Positions 31,316 through 42,983 of a DNA stretch of 64,000 nt are shown in pieces. The position numbers and the translations under genes are program-made. Within the stretch, counting starts at the first letter, position 1; the number at the start of each line of letters is the position of its first letter. The DNA is from Guadua angustifolia (Eukaryota; Streptophyta; Magnoliopsida; Poales; Poaceae): the NCBI GenBank assembly GCA_036346375.1, contig CM070500.1, forward strand, positions 67,336,525 through 67,400,524, in the 5' to 3' direction. A model generated the notes under the pieces. The model saw nothing but the letters and a program-made list of their open reading frames with translations. It made no database searches and had not been told where the DNA came from.

Positions 31316-33491
31316 TCATTGCGCCTTCCTAGGTTCTGCTTGGGGCTTCCAAAGACCAACACGGTACTTGTGAGCAAAACTCAAAATCAACCTTCTCTGC
31401 ATCACAGGTAAAAGACAAATAAGAGAAATTAATAGTTCCTCCACCAGACTTATTTTTCACACCTTACAACAAGACAAGCTAAACAAGGGAACATACTTTG
31501 ATAAAGAAAAAAATTGCTTAGGATGATGACCCCACCTGACTGATCCCACAATCAACTTTATAAATAGCGATTAGCGGTTAGCAAGTGTTCACCCCATCTT
31601 TAAGTGCTTGTGTGAGTGAGCGGCCTCAATATAGAGGCTCCGCCTTCAATGCTTTAGCACTTTAGCAGGTCTGCAGGTTCATATGCTCTGCTGGCAGTAT
31701 TACAGAAGATTTGGAGCATCTAACAAGTGTTTGTGTTATAGGTTAGAATGTGCTAAATACTATCCATAAAACAAGAAGGGTGTCTACTTCCTAGGGAACA
31801 TCATGAACAACTAAACAAACACTTCACATATCCCGATATGCTTGCAGTTAATCACCCAAAGGGATCGCCTTTAATGTATTAAAAAATTCCATAAATAGTG
31901 ATCCTTTTGGAGAAGAAATGAAAATGACTTATGGTTCATAATTCAATTTTACAACAATGTTACATGGCATATGCCTTCAAGTTGTTTGCAAAAATGAGGT
32001 CCAGTTCCCATTACCTCAAACAAAAGGCATGGATATTTCCTTTAGCATGCAGGTATTAAGCTGCATGTGCATTCACTTCAAATAATATGTAAAGCCCAAA
32101 TTAGATTTTTCACATTAATCAACCAAAGGTTCAACTCTAAGCAAAAAATGCAACAACAAAGCGCGTTCTTAGCATCCAAATATTCATTACAATCGTCTTG
32201 AAGGCACAATTGGGGTCCTTCCACACTTCAAATTTCTGAAGACAACTTAGCACTCACAAATTTACTAGGCATAATAGAAATCATACAAGAAAATGATAAT
32301 TTCATAGATTAATCAACCAAATGTATGATCTCCGTGTGAAAACAAATGATACAACTTATCACATTTCTCGGTTGTGTAATTCACTACAAGCTCCCAACTA
32401 ATGAGAGAATCATATCAACATTGTCAGGTCACGAAAGTGATAAATTCCCTTCAAAGCATGAAATTAGCTAGTTTTTGCTACCTGGATGCCGAAAATTGAC
32501 CAAAAATCCTCCCTCTCAGTACAAGAATATCGAAATAGCTTATTATTCGAAAGAAAGAAGTATGTAAAAATTATTAGCAAAGCATAGCCACAGATTGATC
32601 TAGAAATGTCCAGCCTAGGGACGCATACCCATGCAAAATAACTCACTAAGTCATCTTACACATGCAAAAATAACTCACTAATTCAATTTTAAGTATCACA
32701 AACTAACCCCAAGAGTAAGCTAATTCAGAGACCAAATTACCTTCCAAACATGCCAAACTACCACACATTGTACCTTATCGGTCCATTCGAAGAGGAAAAA
32801 AAAACAAAATCCCTTGGATTCCAGTCAGCAAACACTACAAGAACTCTCAACCAACACTTTCTTACACCTAACAAGTTAGTAGTGCATGCAACAATACTTT
32901 CATGCAAATCGAAGCATAAATACAGAGATCCGTAATCTAATGCGCACACGAATCGGTTTACTACTACCAAACTAATCCAATGGCTCTATCCAAGCATCAC
33001 AACATTTGACAACAAAACCTAACCAAACCCTACCTTTACACAACGAAATGCACGAAAACCTAGCCAATAGCTAACCAGAAACCACATCAAGCACCCTCCT
33101 AAACTAAAAATAATCCAAGAAATCAATCGAAAGCATTCCGGGACAAGGTGAGAACGTACATGCTTGCAGGGGATGCCGAGCTTCTTCAGCCGCAGCGTGC
33201 GGGCCTCGAGGAGCCTCTGGAGGTCGCCGCCGACAGCCTCCTCGAGCTTCGCGGCGTGCGTCTCCACCCCCTTCCCGACCCCGTTCAAGAACTCCACCAG
33301 GCCGACCTTGGCTGCGCCGCAAGAATCCAACTCCAATCACAAAAAAAGAACAGCGAAAAAAGACCACAGAGTATACGAAGTATAGGGAGGAGAGGGGTAC
33401 CTTGGTAGGGCTGTGCGTGGAAGGATCTCGCCGGAGCTCCGGCGCCGGCGAGGAGGAGGCGGCGCACTTGAGATGCATACGCGATAGCCAT
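31316..33491 (-). CDS. Mitochondrial small ribosomal subunit protein mS41 (IGR/SAM-like motif), three exons
   Basis: Exons on the minus strand are 33491-33401, 33311-33160 and 31396-31316, giving 107 residues; introns are 89 bp (GTACCC...CGCAG) and 1763 bp (GTACGT...TGCAG). The N-terminus, MAIAYASQVRRLLLAGAGAP followed by ARSFHAQPYQ, is Arg/Ala-rich without acidic residues, a typical mitochondrial presequence. The core reads VEFLNGVGKGVETHAAKLEE, LQRLLEARTLRLKKLGIPCK and HRRLILSFAHKYRVG: the pattern of the IGR motif (PF09597), now known as the SAM-like domain of mS41. The end is KPQAEPRKAQ. Every splice joins in frame without a stop. The product would act in the mitochondrial ribosome small subunit. 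It is a single-copy housekeeping-type gene, and the only gene here whose exon-intron structure is fully resolved. Exon 3 is small and lies far away, so gene predictors may miss it. Confidence 0.85.
31397..33159 (-). other. Long intron 2 of the mS41 gene
   Basis: 1763 bp with GTACGT donor and TGATGCAG acceptor. AT-rich with no open frame of note and no transposon recognised. The duplicated phrase 'TACACATGCAAAAATAACTCACTAA' lies near 32655. Confidence 0.7.
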
Positions 33492-33929
33492 GCGGGGCGA
33501 GAGGCTAGAGAGAGACGTGGGGAGGCGGACACGAGGGCTTAAGGGGTATATGGGCTTGTGATTTTGGTGCTTCGTTTGGGCCAATGCATTAGGCCCAACT
33601 TGGAGTGTAAAGTGTCATTGTTTTCTGGGCTTAACGTAGAGACCTAGGGCCTAGGGTACATGGAGGATGGAACAGTGGGCGGCTGAGTCGTTTGATACGT
33701 AATCAATGCCCGTGCATTATTACGAAAAATAAAATTACTAATGAAACATAAAAGTCAAGCAATAAAAAAAAATTGTGCTACAAAATCAAACATCTATTTC
33801 TCCTAATTGCAAAAGTTTTCATGGTTTTTTCTCCGGTATGAATTAAAACCAAATATATTGTACGTAGCAATATATATTACCAATCTTAAAAATCAATCAA
33901 TCATTTTTATCCCTTTTTGCAATTTATAT
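33492..33929. promoter_or_regulatory. Promoter region of the mS41 gene and spacer
   Basis: CT/GA-rich leader sequence lies next to the start codon (33492-33540). No firm TATA box was found on the minus strand. From 33690 the sequence becomes AT-rich non-coding spacer up to the ABCC fragment. Confidence 0.35.
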
Positions 33930-34873
33930 TACCAGCTCGCGTTCCTCTTCCTCTCGCCACGCTCGCAGCGCGTGCTCCTCGGCGTCGTCGACCTCGTCTT
34001 TCTCGTCGCCTCGGTTGTCCTCGTCATCCACCGCATTCGCAGGGACGACACAGGGGCTTCCTCTGAGCACGAGGCGCTGTTGCCAAAGCCACCGCTATTC
34101 CGGACCACTGGCCGCTACGCGGTCACGCTCGGAGTGTCCGCCGTCTTCGCCGCGGCGTCCGCCGTCCTCCTCGCGCTCGCGTTCTTCCTCCTGCCGAGCA
34201 CGCCATGGTGCACTGTGAAGTCTGCCTTCCTCGCCGCCCAATTCGTTGCACACGCCATGGCCACGTGGTCAGTTGCCTCGGAGAAAGGGGCCACCGCCGC
34301 CACCCAGCATTTGCACCTCCGCGTCTTCTGGATCGCCACCGCCCATGATCTTGCGCTCTTCTCTGCCGGCGGTGGTCGCTTCTGTGACGGTTCGTTGCTC
34401 TTCCCAGATGACCCTCTCGCCTTTGCCGGCCTACTCGTCTCCATGCCTTTGGCGTACCTAGCCATCACTGACTTAACTGGCCATGATGTCAAAGCCCATG
34501 AAGGTGAACCAGAAAACACCAGCGCCGAGGCACCAGCCACGCCGTGCGCCGCCGCGTCGTTTCTCTCTCTCTTGCGACGTTCAGCTGGATAACCCGTTTC
34601 TCTCTAAGGGGTATGCCAATGACTCTCTCACGGCCGACGACGTCCCACCGGTGTCGCTGGGCAACCGGGCAAAGCGTCGTATGCTTTGTTCACGTCCAAC
34701 TGGTCGGCGCTGGGGTCACGGCATCCGGTGGGCGTCGCGCTCTGGTTGTCCTTCTGGCCACAGTTACTACTGACCGCAGCGCTCGGCCTCCTGCGTCTCA
34801 TGGCCATGTACGTCGGTCCGTCACTTATTGATCAGTTCGTCGAGTTCTTTCGCCACGGCGGTACGACATGGGA
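33930..34873 (+). pseudogene. ABCC (MRP-type) transporter fragment: TMD0 to start of TMD1
   Basis: The main frame to 34592 encodes hydrophobic helices with QRVLLGVVDLVFLVASVVLV, a linker RRDDTGASSEHEALLPKP, then LGVSAVFAAASAVLLALAFF and more helices: the N-terminal membrane domain of plant ABCC transporters. The next block matches the linker and first TMD1 helix (DNPFLSKGYANDSL, DDVPPVSLG, SNWSALGSRHPVG, LRLMAMYVGPSLIDQF) but in other frames. The first shift is at about 34560, in TTTCTCTCTCTCTTGCG, where one extra CT unit breaks FLSLATFSW. The piece has no start codon context at the left and stops abruptly at GGTTWE. Nucleotide-binding domains are absent. It is a dead gene fragment, similar to rice ABCC4/14-type proteins as far as I recall. 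Confidence 0.8.
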
Positions 34874-35130
34874 GATCTTGAATAAATTCTCTTTATTGAT
34901 TCTGTGAAAACTGTACATCATATATAGAGTATAAAAGGAATGATTGGCCGGCTATTTATTACCAGCAATAATCAGGGATTTTGCTATAATAATCAACCAT
35001 ATTTAGAAAGATATGGTTGGTTGTAAATCAGGAAGGAATAATTAGCTATAATGACCAGCCATTATTAGAGATATGGCGGAGGAGGGCTAGGAAGAATGGA
35101 CCGCTGCCACCAACTACAAATTTATATTAG
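34874..35130 (-). repeat. Retrotransposon LTR fragment, minus orientation
   Basis: Read on the minus strand this shows repeated TATGG(C/T)TG(G/A)T(C/T)ATTATAGC phrases, then TTTTATACTCTATATATGATG and AATCAATAAAGAGAATTTATTC, resembling the TATA and polyadenylation part of a copia LTR. It abuts the broken end of the ABCC fragment, so its insertion or a deletion beside it may have truncated that gene. Confidence 0.4.
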
Positions 35131-35474
35131 TAGAGATACTTTGCCTTTTCTTTTTCGACAAAATAGAAAATAGTCATGTGACTACATGGTACTAGTACCA
35201 CTATAGGTAGTACTATCAATAGAATTTTATTTTCAATCCGAGTAACAAAAATACGAGATAATAAATAATATGGTATATTGTAGTGAATATTAATATTATA
35301 TTAACTATATTATAGTTGGTGGAATCTCTAAGCTCCAAAAGCAAAGTCGGGATCCGTACTACGAATCCGGCCCCTATGAGTGTTCTGTGCTAATTTCATG
35401 ATCAATTGATAATACACATCTAACATTAACATATCTCATTCATACTTAAGAAATAAAAGACAGAGTAGCACATA
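35131..35474. other. Spacer, nothing recognised
   Basis: AT-rich, no open frame with support. 'CGGGATCCGTACTACGAATCCGGCCCC' near 35349 resembles the U5 end of the long gypsy LTRs to the right. Confidence 0.3.
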
Positions 35475-35483
35475 TACTTAATA

Positions 35484-35875
35484 GGCGAAATATTTGGTGA
35501 AAACCATCCATTCCATAAAAACTCCGTAAAAACCACCTGTAGATGTTTTGAAAAATTCTAAAAAAATTACCACATGTAAGGGAGGTGAACTTCTACAATC
35601 CTGCAAAATTTGAAGATGAAACTCAATCGCATTTGAAAGATATAAAAAAGGCAAACAGCAAAATGAATAGTTTTAAACAGTGAAAATTACTACTCATACT
35701 GAATTTGTCTTTTTCATATCTTTCAAATGCGATTGGGTTTCATATTCAAATTTTGCAAGATTGTAGAAGTTTACCTCTTCTACATGTGGTAATTTTTTGA
35801 GAATTTTTCAAAACTTCTACAGGTGATTTTCACGGAGTTTTCATAGAATGGGTGGTTTCCACCAAATATTTCGCC
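35484..35875. mobile_element. Mutator-like MITE with long inverted repeats and 9-bp target duplication
   Basis: 392 bp. The two halves are inverted copies of each other over nearly their whole length: GGCGAAATATTTGGTG at the left and CACCAAATATTTCGCC at the right (one base differs), then CTACA(G/A)GTG, ATTACCACATGTA, AACTTCTACAATC, CAATCGCATTTGAAAGATAT and so on. The flanks are exactly TACTTAATA on both sides (35475-35483 and 35876-35884). A 9-bp duplication is the signature of Mutator-like elements. No coding sequence. Confidence 0.9.
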
Positions 35876-35884
35876 TACTTAATA

Positions 35885-37963
35885 TCAAAACATAGGTCTA
35901 CATGATAATTTTTTTATAGAAAGAAGGCCCACTAGCCAAATAGTTCGTAGAGTAAAAGATTGCAGCAGAAAACAAGAATAATGAGGCAACCAAAATTCAC
36001 TGTATGCCTTAGTCCATCCACAGACAATTGATTGGGTAAGATTTTAGCGCATGGTGTCATCGCCGTAACCTGTAGCATAAAAGTAACCGTACGACGAGTC
36101 TTCTTCCACATCTTCTAAATAAGTTTAACAAGCAATGGTGAGTACAAGCTTGTACTCCGCAAGTCTTGTAAGTAAAGTTATGTAGCACGCAAGGCTATGT
36201 CAAGTGAAGTGCCAATTCTACCAAGTATTCAGTTTCACATAAAGTGAGAGTTTATTTACAATAACAAATATTAGATTGTGATCAAAATATTGTAAGGGCA
36301 TTTGACATTTGCTAGGAAATAGTAAAAGAGCATAAGTAATATGAATAGATAAGTGGCTTGTTATCATAAACATTTAAAATATTGGCAAAATCCTTTTGCT
36401 AGTCAAATCGTGCATAGAGTCCCTATCCACACACTTTCCAACCAATTTTTTAAAACATAAAACTACTTATTATAGGATATAACTAAGCGATGTCTATAAT
36501 CGGGGCATGACTATTCAAATAAATTTACACTCTGTAGAAGTTTTACACTTTACCCACTCAACATAAACATCTCATCATGTCAACCATGTCAAACGATACC
36601 GAAAATACCCGTGCGAGAGTTCATGACAAAACTTTTACATTGCTGGTTTGCAACATCCAAAAGTTTATGAGAAATGAAATGGAAGCTTGTGCAATGAATT
36701 TCGTCATACTTTGAAGTTGGTATTTATTTGAAATTTCTAGGATTTTTGCAAATAAGGAAAAGTATTTAGAGCATTTAAAATTCAAGCTTAAGTTTTGAAA
36801 TATCAAAAAATCTAGAAAAAATTGTATAAATCCAAAATAATGTCTTGATCACCTTCAAAAAGTTTCAAAATTTTTGAATCCATTTATTATTTTAGAAAAA
36901 TCAAGAACAACAACTTAAAAGGAAAATAAAGGCACTGTCAGATTTTTATAAACATCCACAAGCATGGTCATGCTCTGAAACTTTAATGTTATCATGTACA
37001 GCACCTCATAACCCTATAGAACAATTTTAAAAAATTTTGAACTTCATTTAATACATCTAGAAAATCAAAAACAATAATATTTTAAAAGGGTACATTGTTA
37101 GAATTTTATAAAAATCCACAAACTTGATCATCATCTGAAATTTTTATTGTAGCATCAATAACTCATCAGGATCCTTCGCAAAATTTGAAGTCCATTTGAT
37201 TGCTCAATTAAGTACAAGAAGCTTAGCTGTAAAATGGAATTAAAACTAAAGTTAGATATTGCAAAAATCGGAAAGCATATTTTGGCAAAACCTGTTTCCT
37301 TGGTGCAAAGGCGTAGAACCCAGGATTATGCCTCCCCTTCCTGGCACCCTCTTTTCCCCTACCCTCTCACTGCTGCATGGGCCTGGGGCCTGCATGGTAG
37401 TGACATGTCGCCTTAGTGTGCGCCCGAGCCTCGCCAAAGCATGCTCTGCTCGACACCGTGCGTGAGCTTGCATGAGCCAATGCGCCACCACAGTAGAAGA
37501 CTGACTCCACATCATTTGATTTCCGACATCTGCGCCACTAAGCTCCTCTAACCTCTTGTTGCCCCGGCCATGCCTGCCAAACCTTGGAACTCACCCCTCA
37601 CCTTGTCCCTCCAACAACTCTCTATTGTGCCGTCTGCAGCCTACAGGGCCACTTCCCCTAAGTTGTCAAACTCCAGCGCTGTCTCCGCTGCTGGATGCCC
37701 TGGCACCGTGTGCTCGCTTTCCACTGGATTTTCCTACTTGGACCAACTACAGTGTCCTCTTTCCACTTGCCTAGAGCATAGCTCACGGGTCCGATTGGTG
37801 ATCGACCCTATCGATGCCTACTTAAGCTGAGCCAACCTCTGGCTAGGCTTCCCTGCACCCCTTGAGCTCCCTTGCCCAAGCCCTGTGCCAATTTGGTCGC
37901 CATTGCCCCCATTACCACCGAGGAGCCTCCTGAGCAGGCAGACCCGATTGGCACACCTGGTGT
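35885..37963. repeat. Degenerate long-LTR sequence
   Basis: 36000-36600 shows the same landmarks, in the same order and orientation, as the solo LTR at 38199-41658 (for example CTATTCAAATAAATTTACAC, then CTCTGTAGAAG and TACACTTTACCCAC), so it is an old minus-strand copy of that family. 36600-37230 is AT-rich. 37280-37960 is C-rich on the plus strand, like the U3 part of plus-oriented copies. Short open frames there lack known domains. The true borders could not be found. Confidence 0.45.
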
Positions 37964-38198
37964 GTCATTGTCAAACTCTAGGAATAGAACCCCAAAGTTC
38001 TTTGTGCATCCGATACTAGTCTAGAGAAAGCTAGTACACACAACAAACATGACTCATGTCATACCAAAACGTACTTTATTAATTATCAGAGTTTACCATA
38101 AAAGCGGCATGTAGAACGAATAAATTAACAAAGAGGACGATAAAAATAAAACAATAAAAGTTCCCGATAGAATTTCCACAGGCAATCGATTGCGGAAA

Positions 38199-41100
38199 TG
38201 TCGGGCCCCGAATCTGCAAATCCGGACCCTCTGTGTATTCCGTACTAGTCCAGGATCACGCTAGTACACACAGGATAAACAGGTTGAAGTACCACAATCA
38301 TACACAGCGGAAATAAATAATAAAGTACTTCAAGCATAATATAATCGAGTTACATGACCTTATAGTCACCTTATAATAACTCGCCACGCAGGGCGATAAA
38401 TAACAACAGTATCAAGTTCATTTAGCGGAAGCAAAAGTACGATAATGGAAACCCTCGTAGCCACAGGCAACTGAGTGCGGCTCAACCCTAATCCTCCTGA
38501 CCTTCGTTGAACTCCTCCTCCCAAGCTGGCACGGCTTCTTCTTCTGAGTTTTTGTCGATGCAAGGGTGAGTATACAACATACTCAACAAGTCATGCGCAA
38601 TGTAGTTCTATTACTACATGCATGGCTTATTCCAAGGAAAGGCTTAAATGGTTATTTTGCATAAACAACATTTCTTTTTAACAGGTAATCCTATTAGATT
38701 AAAAGCGGTAAAACTATTATTATTAATAATTAATTTCTCAATTCTTTTCCAAGAGTTTGGCACACAGCCCTAGTTTGATTCATCAGCTTTTGGCACACAG
38801 CCACCCGTTCCACATTCTTATTTTATGAAAATCTAACCCTTGACTGTAATCCCCGAGCATTGTCTAATGCCGCGGACACGGCTATTCGAATAGATTTACA
38901 CACACACTCTGCAGAGGTTGTACACTTTACCCACAGGATACAGTCGCTCGCCACACAGGCGATTGATTGCAACAAAGTCTTTCGGATACTAACACTTAAC
39001 CAGTGAACCTCTCTAGTATTGCCATTCTAACACTTCCCTCACACAGAGCCAAAGTTTAGAACAGACGAATACCGTTAGATGGGTACCAAGCCGTAGCACA
39101 GGTATGCTCCCCCATATGGTTACATTTTGGTGTAACTGTCTCCCCGAGGTAACAAAGGAAAGATATTAGAGACCTACTAAACTAGGTCCGTCCCATTCCA
39201 GACAAGTGGTTGTACGAGAAACTCAGTTCAAAGGCTCGCAAGGTAAAGTCCTTAACTGTCCCGGGCAAGACATCCGTTTTACAATTCTCGGCACACAACC
39301 TTTACCATCTTTCATATACATCCCGTTGCCACATAGGCCCACCTGGCACGAAGCCTTCTTGCCACTTGCCCCGGTCCAAATCATTTCCCACCCCACTTTA
39401 TATTTAAGCAACACATGCCATTACTCATATCATTGGATGAATAGCACCACACAGGTTACTATTCCAATTACATCTCATGACATCATCGCATCATTTCAAA
39501 AATGCGTTCCATAAGCGTTTAGTCAATATTCTTTTGTTATTTGAAAGTCATTCATCGCATATAAGCAGGCTAAGCAGCTAATCACGGTCTAGCCTCCCGT
39601 GTTGGCATTATATTAGCAACCAACATTTTAAACATCTTAGGGTGGACAAGGATTTGAGGCATACAGGTAATTAACAAGGTGGCATAACAAGATTGGCATT
39701 GTAACTACCATTCCCAATTTAAAATCAATAGTGTTTGTACTTAACATAGCATGCAATATTTAAAATCAAGTATATTTTGAAATCTAGGCGTAAAATGATC
39801 AAAGCATGACTTGCCTTCGAAAAGCAGTTGATTCTGGTATGGGATCTGCGACGGGTCTTCGAATTCTCTCTCGGCGACTTCCGGCAACTCGGAGTCTACT
39901 CGCATCAAGCAAATACACCATAAATACACAATACAGATAGCAAGATAAATTTTAAAAATAAAATAAAATTCATTATTAATTAGTTCATATTTTTACAAAT
40001 TTTTGGGCACTGGAATCACTCAATTCCGAGTTAAAACGCAAAAGTTTTAGCATTTACAAGTTTCTGAAATTCAAATAAAGAAATAACCGAATTAAATGAT
40101 TTATTTTTCTACTGAAAATCCGGATTAATTCTCCCCGGCGTGACACGTGTCGACACTGGAGTTAACCACGTCGCTTACGGTCACTGACGAGTGGGCCCTC
40201 GGGTGACGTCGAGCTGATGTCAGCAAACCCGGGGGTCACTCGCCGACAAGTGGGCCCATGAACAGCGCTCGGTTACGCCTGATCAGCCCAATCGATGGTG
40301 ATGACGGCGGCGCGATCTCGGCCCTCCATCAAGGATCCGACGGCCATCTTCAACCGCAGGCAGGAGGCTACGTGGGCGTCGCCTACCGTCGGATGAGGAT
40401 CCTCTGGCTGCGATTACCCACACGTTTCTTGTTCCTAGCCTCTGGCGGCGCGATAAGGCGATTGGATCAAAATCCGGCGGTGAGATCTCGGTGCTTATTC
40501 AAACGTGAATCCTTTGGAGCGGCGTGGCGCTACCTCAAATGTCGATGAGAATCCGGCGGCTCTGGTTACCAGGCGGGTTTACTATTCCTAGCCTCGTGGG
40601 CTTCTTAGGACCACGATGCGGATCAACGGCCAAGATTTACTAGTACCGATTCGCCTGAATTTAAAAGGAAAACGTGGCTTTACTGTGGCGTCCGATGTGA
40701 ATCCGGCGGTTGAGGTTACCTGAGCGACGAAGAAAAGCGGTGGCGTTGGTCGCGGACTTGGGAAGATGGAGTTGTTCGGGCGATTAGTGCTTCTCCGGTC
40801 GGAAGAGGTAACCAATGGATGCGCCTTAGCACGAGAACTTCGGAGATGGTCTTAGTTGCGGCGAGGACGGCGGGCGGCAACGCGAAGAAAACCGAGGCGG
40901 AGGAGAGTAGCTACTACGGCGAGCTCTAGCGCACGCTACGGAGGATGGCAGAGCACGAGAGAAGTGGCAAAAGGAGCGGAGTGGAGTGCTGAGCACGGAG
41001 GTCTATTTCACTCGCTCGGACACGCCTCGAGTCACGCGCAATATCTCTGACATGATCCACGGCAGCCAACGGCGGGCGGAGGTGCGGCAGTTCGCGCCCT

Positions 41101-41658
41101 CCCGAGGAGAGACGCGCCCCAGACCGTTCGATGGAGATCCGGCGGCATCGGGCGAGCAACTGTGCGGTCACGGTCCCACCATCAGATCGACATCCAACGG
41201 CAACGGAGCGGCGATGGTGACGTGGCCCAACCACAGCCATCCGATGAGGATCGCACGGACCGAGTCTAGCGGCGATAGGGTTTTCGGCGTCAGCACAGTG
41301 TTGGGCTCGGCCCAGCACTATAGCTTTGTGATTTTTCCGGTTTTAACAATAAAAATAAATATGGAAAATCAAAGTAATTAATTAGGGCACCAAAAATACC
41401 CGAAAAATTCTAGAAAAATTCCAGAAAATATTTTAGAGTATTTTGAACCTAAATAAAATATTTTTATTTATTTTTGATAATTACCTTTTCTAATATTTAT
41501 TTATGCAAAGAAGGATAACCCAAAATAATTTCAATTAAATCCAAATAATTCACAAAAATTCAAATAAATTCAATTAAATGCAAAATAATTTTAATTAATT
41601 CACAAAAATTTAAATAACTCCAAAAATTAAAAATTGGGGCAAATTTCGGGACGTTACA
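38199..41658 (-). repeat. Inner solo LTR, 3.46 kb (Tekay/Del-like gypsy)
   Basis: Begins TGTCGGGCCCCG and ends GGGACGTTACA on the plus strand, so it reads TGTAACGTCCC...GGGCCCGACA on the minus strand. Flanks are exactly GGAAA on both sides (38194-38198 and 41659-41663). No gag, pol, primer-binding site or polypurine tract is present between the ends, so it is a solo LTR left by LTR-LTR recombination. U3 is the GC-rich part at 40130-41320; the AT-rich part at 41340-41640 is the LTR start. The lineage is inferred from the length and from relatives beside the chromodomain polyprotein at 48-55 kb. Confidence 0.85.
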
Positions 41659-42479
41659 GGAAATGGCCTAGTCCTCCTAATCCTCACCATCGAAATATAA
41701 CTCCTCTAAAACAATAGAATAAGTAGGGGCGAGTACGAGAAGTACTCCACAAGTTCAGGGGAATACATTATTAAAAATGTTAAGGTGACAAAGAAAGGCA
41801 TTATGGTAAAATTTTGTGCAAAGGAATAATTTCTAGATTTTTTAAGAAATTTTTAAAGACAAAATTTTATGTAACACATATTTTATTTTTATATATTTTT
41901 CATCACAGAATCCATCCTGGAGCTAAACCATTTTTTCCCACAATAGAATCACTTCATCTAAATTCAATGGAATCGCTCCATCTAAAACTCAATTTTCTGA
42001 AAACATTTTTGAAATCTCCAATTCTAATCTATGAAAGGCTTGCTCTACATGCCCATTACTGAGGGCAAGGCTAATTAATCCGTTATACACTCTGTAGTGG
42101 TTATACAACTTTACCTACAAGACTTGATTGTCTCCTTTTGCCAAATACACACTTCCTTTAGTGTGCAGTAGAGAAAAGTATGACAAGGCCCACAACCCAA
42201 TGACAAGTCTAACGAACCCCACAACCCAATGGCACAACTAACAATTAAATATTTTAAGACGGATAGCCAGGTTTGTCATATACTAGACTTGTGCTAGTAC
42301 GGTAACACTTTACATCCATCTACTCATAGACCGGTCCTTAATTGACCAAGTGAAACCTTAGCGGAGAGAGGGGAGGAAGTGGGCCGGCTTAGCTTGGCTC
42401 ATGGGGGAGGGGGGCCGCCTGACCTGGTGGGCTAAGGGTGCGACCCAAGGGGAGAAAGGAAGAGGGGGAGGTTGGCTAG

Positions 42480-42862
42480 GCTCGGAAGAGGAGTAGGCCA
42501 AGGAAAAATGGTCCTTAAAATACCAATAGCTTTATAGAAAGTAACAAATAGAGTACAAAAATTCTAAAAAAAATTATCAAAACTACTTTGGAGCATTTTT
42601 GAACTTAGTAAAATTATTTCCAGCATAATTTTAATTCAATTTGCTAGGCCAAGAAGAGGGGCAGGCCAAGGAAAAATGGGCTTCAACCCAAAAAAAGAAA
42701 AGGGATTTTAAATCCATTTTCTGAATGAAATAATTCCTAAAATACCAATAGCTTTATAGAAAATAACAAATATAGTTCAAAAATTCTGAAAAAATTATCA
42801 AAACTACTTTGGAGCATTTCTTAGTAAAATTATTTCAGCATAATTTTAGTATAATTTAGAAT
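42480..42862. repeat. Internal duplication in the outer solo LTR
   Basis: Two copies (about 42480-42635 and 42650-42862) share AGGCCAAGGAAAAATGG, AAAATACCAATAGCTTTATAG, ATTATCAAAACTACTTTGGAG and GCATAATTTTA. The second has an extra insert of about 50 bp. Confidence 0.8.
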
Positions 42863-42983
42863 ATTTATTTAAATCTAAAAATAACAAAATCATTAATTAA
42901 ATGCTAAAATTCATGAATAATCATAAAATTAGTATTAAAATGCTTAATTAAAGAATTTAAAATTCCTAGGGTGTTATAGTCAT

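Larger units (their letters stand above)
37969..42978 (-). repeat. Outer solo LTR (Tekay/Del-like gypsy), interrupted
   Basis: Starts TGTCAAACTCTAGG and ends TAGGGTGTTATA on the plus strand (minus orientation TATAACACCC..., one base from TGTAACACCC). The flanking five bases are GTCAT on both sides (37964-37968 and 42979-42983). Without the LTR inserted in it the length is about 1545 bp. Its sequence across the insertion point (CCACAGGCAATCGATTGCGG / AAATGGCCTAGTCCTCC) lines up with the matching part of the inner LTR, so both belong to one superfamily. Confidence 0.75.

Noticed and set aside
33807..33929. Upstream extension of the ABCC-like frame to an ATG at 33807
   Set aside because: The first 40 codons are AT-rich (NILYVAIYITNLKNQS) and unlike an ABCC N-terminus; the fragment starts near 33930 and the ATG is accidental.
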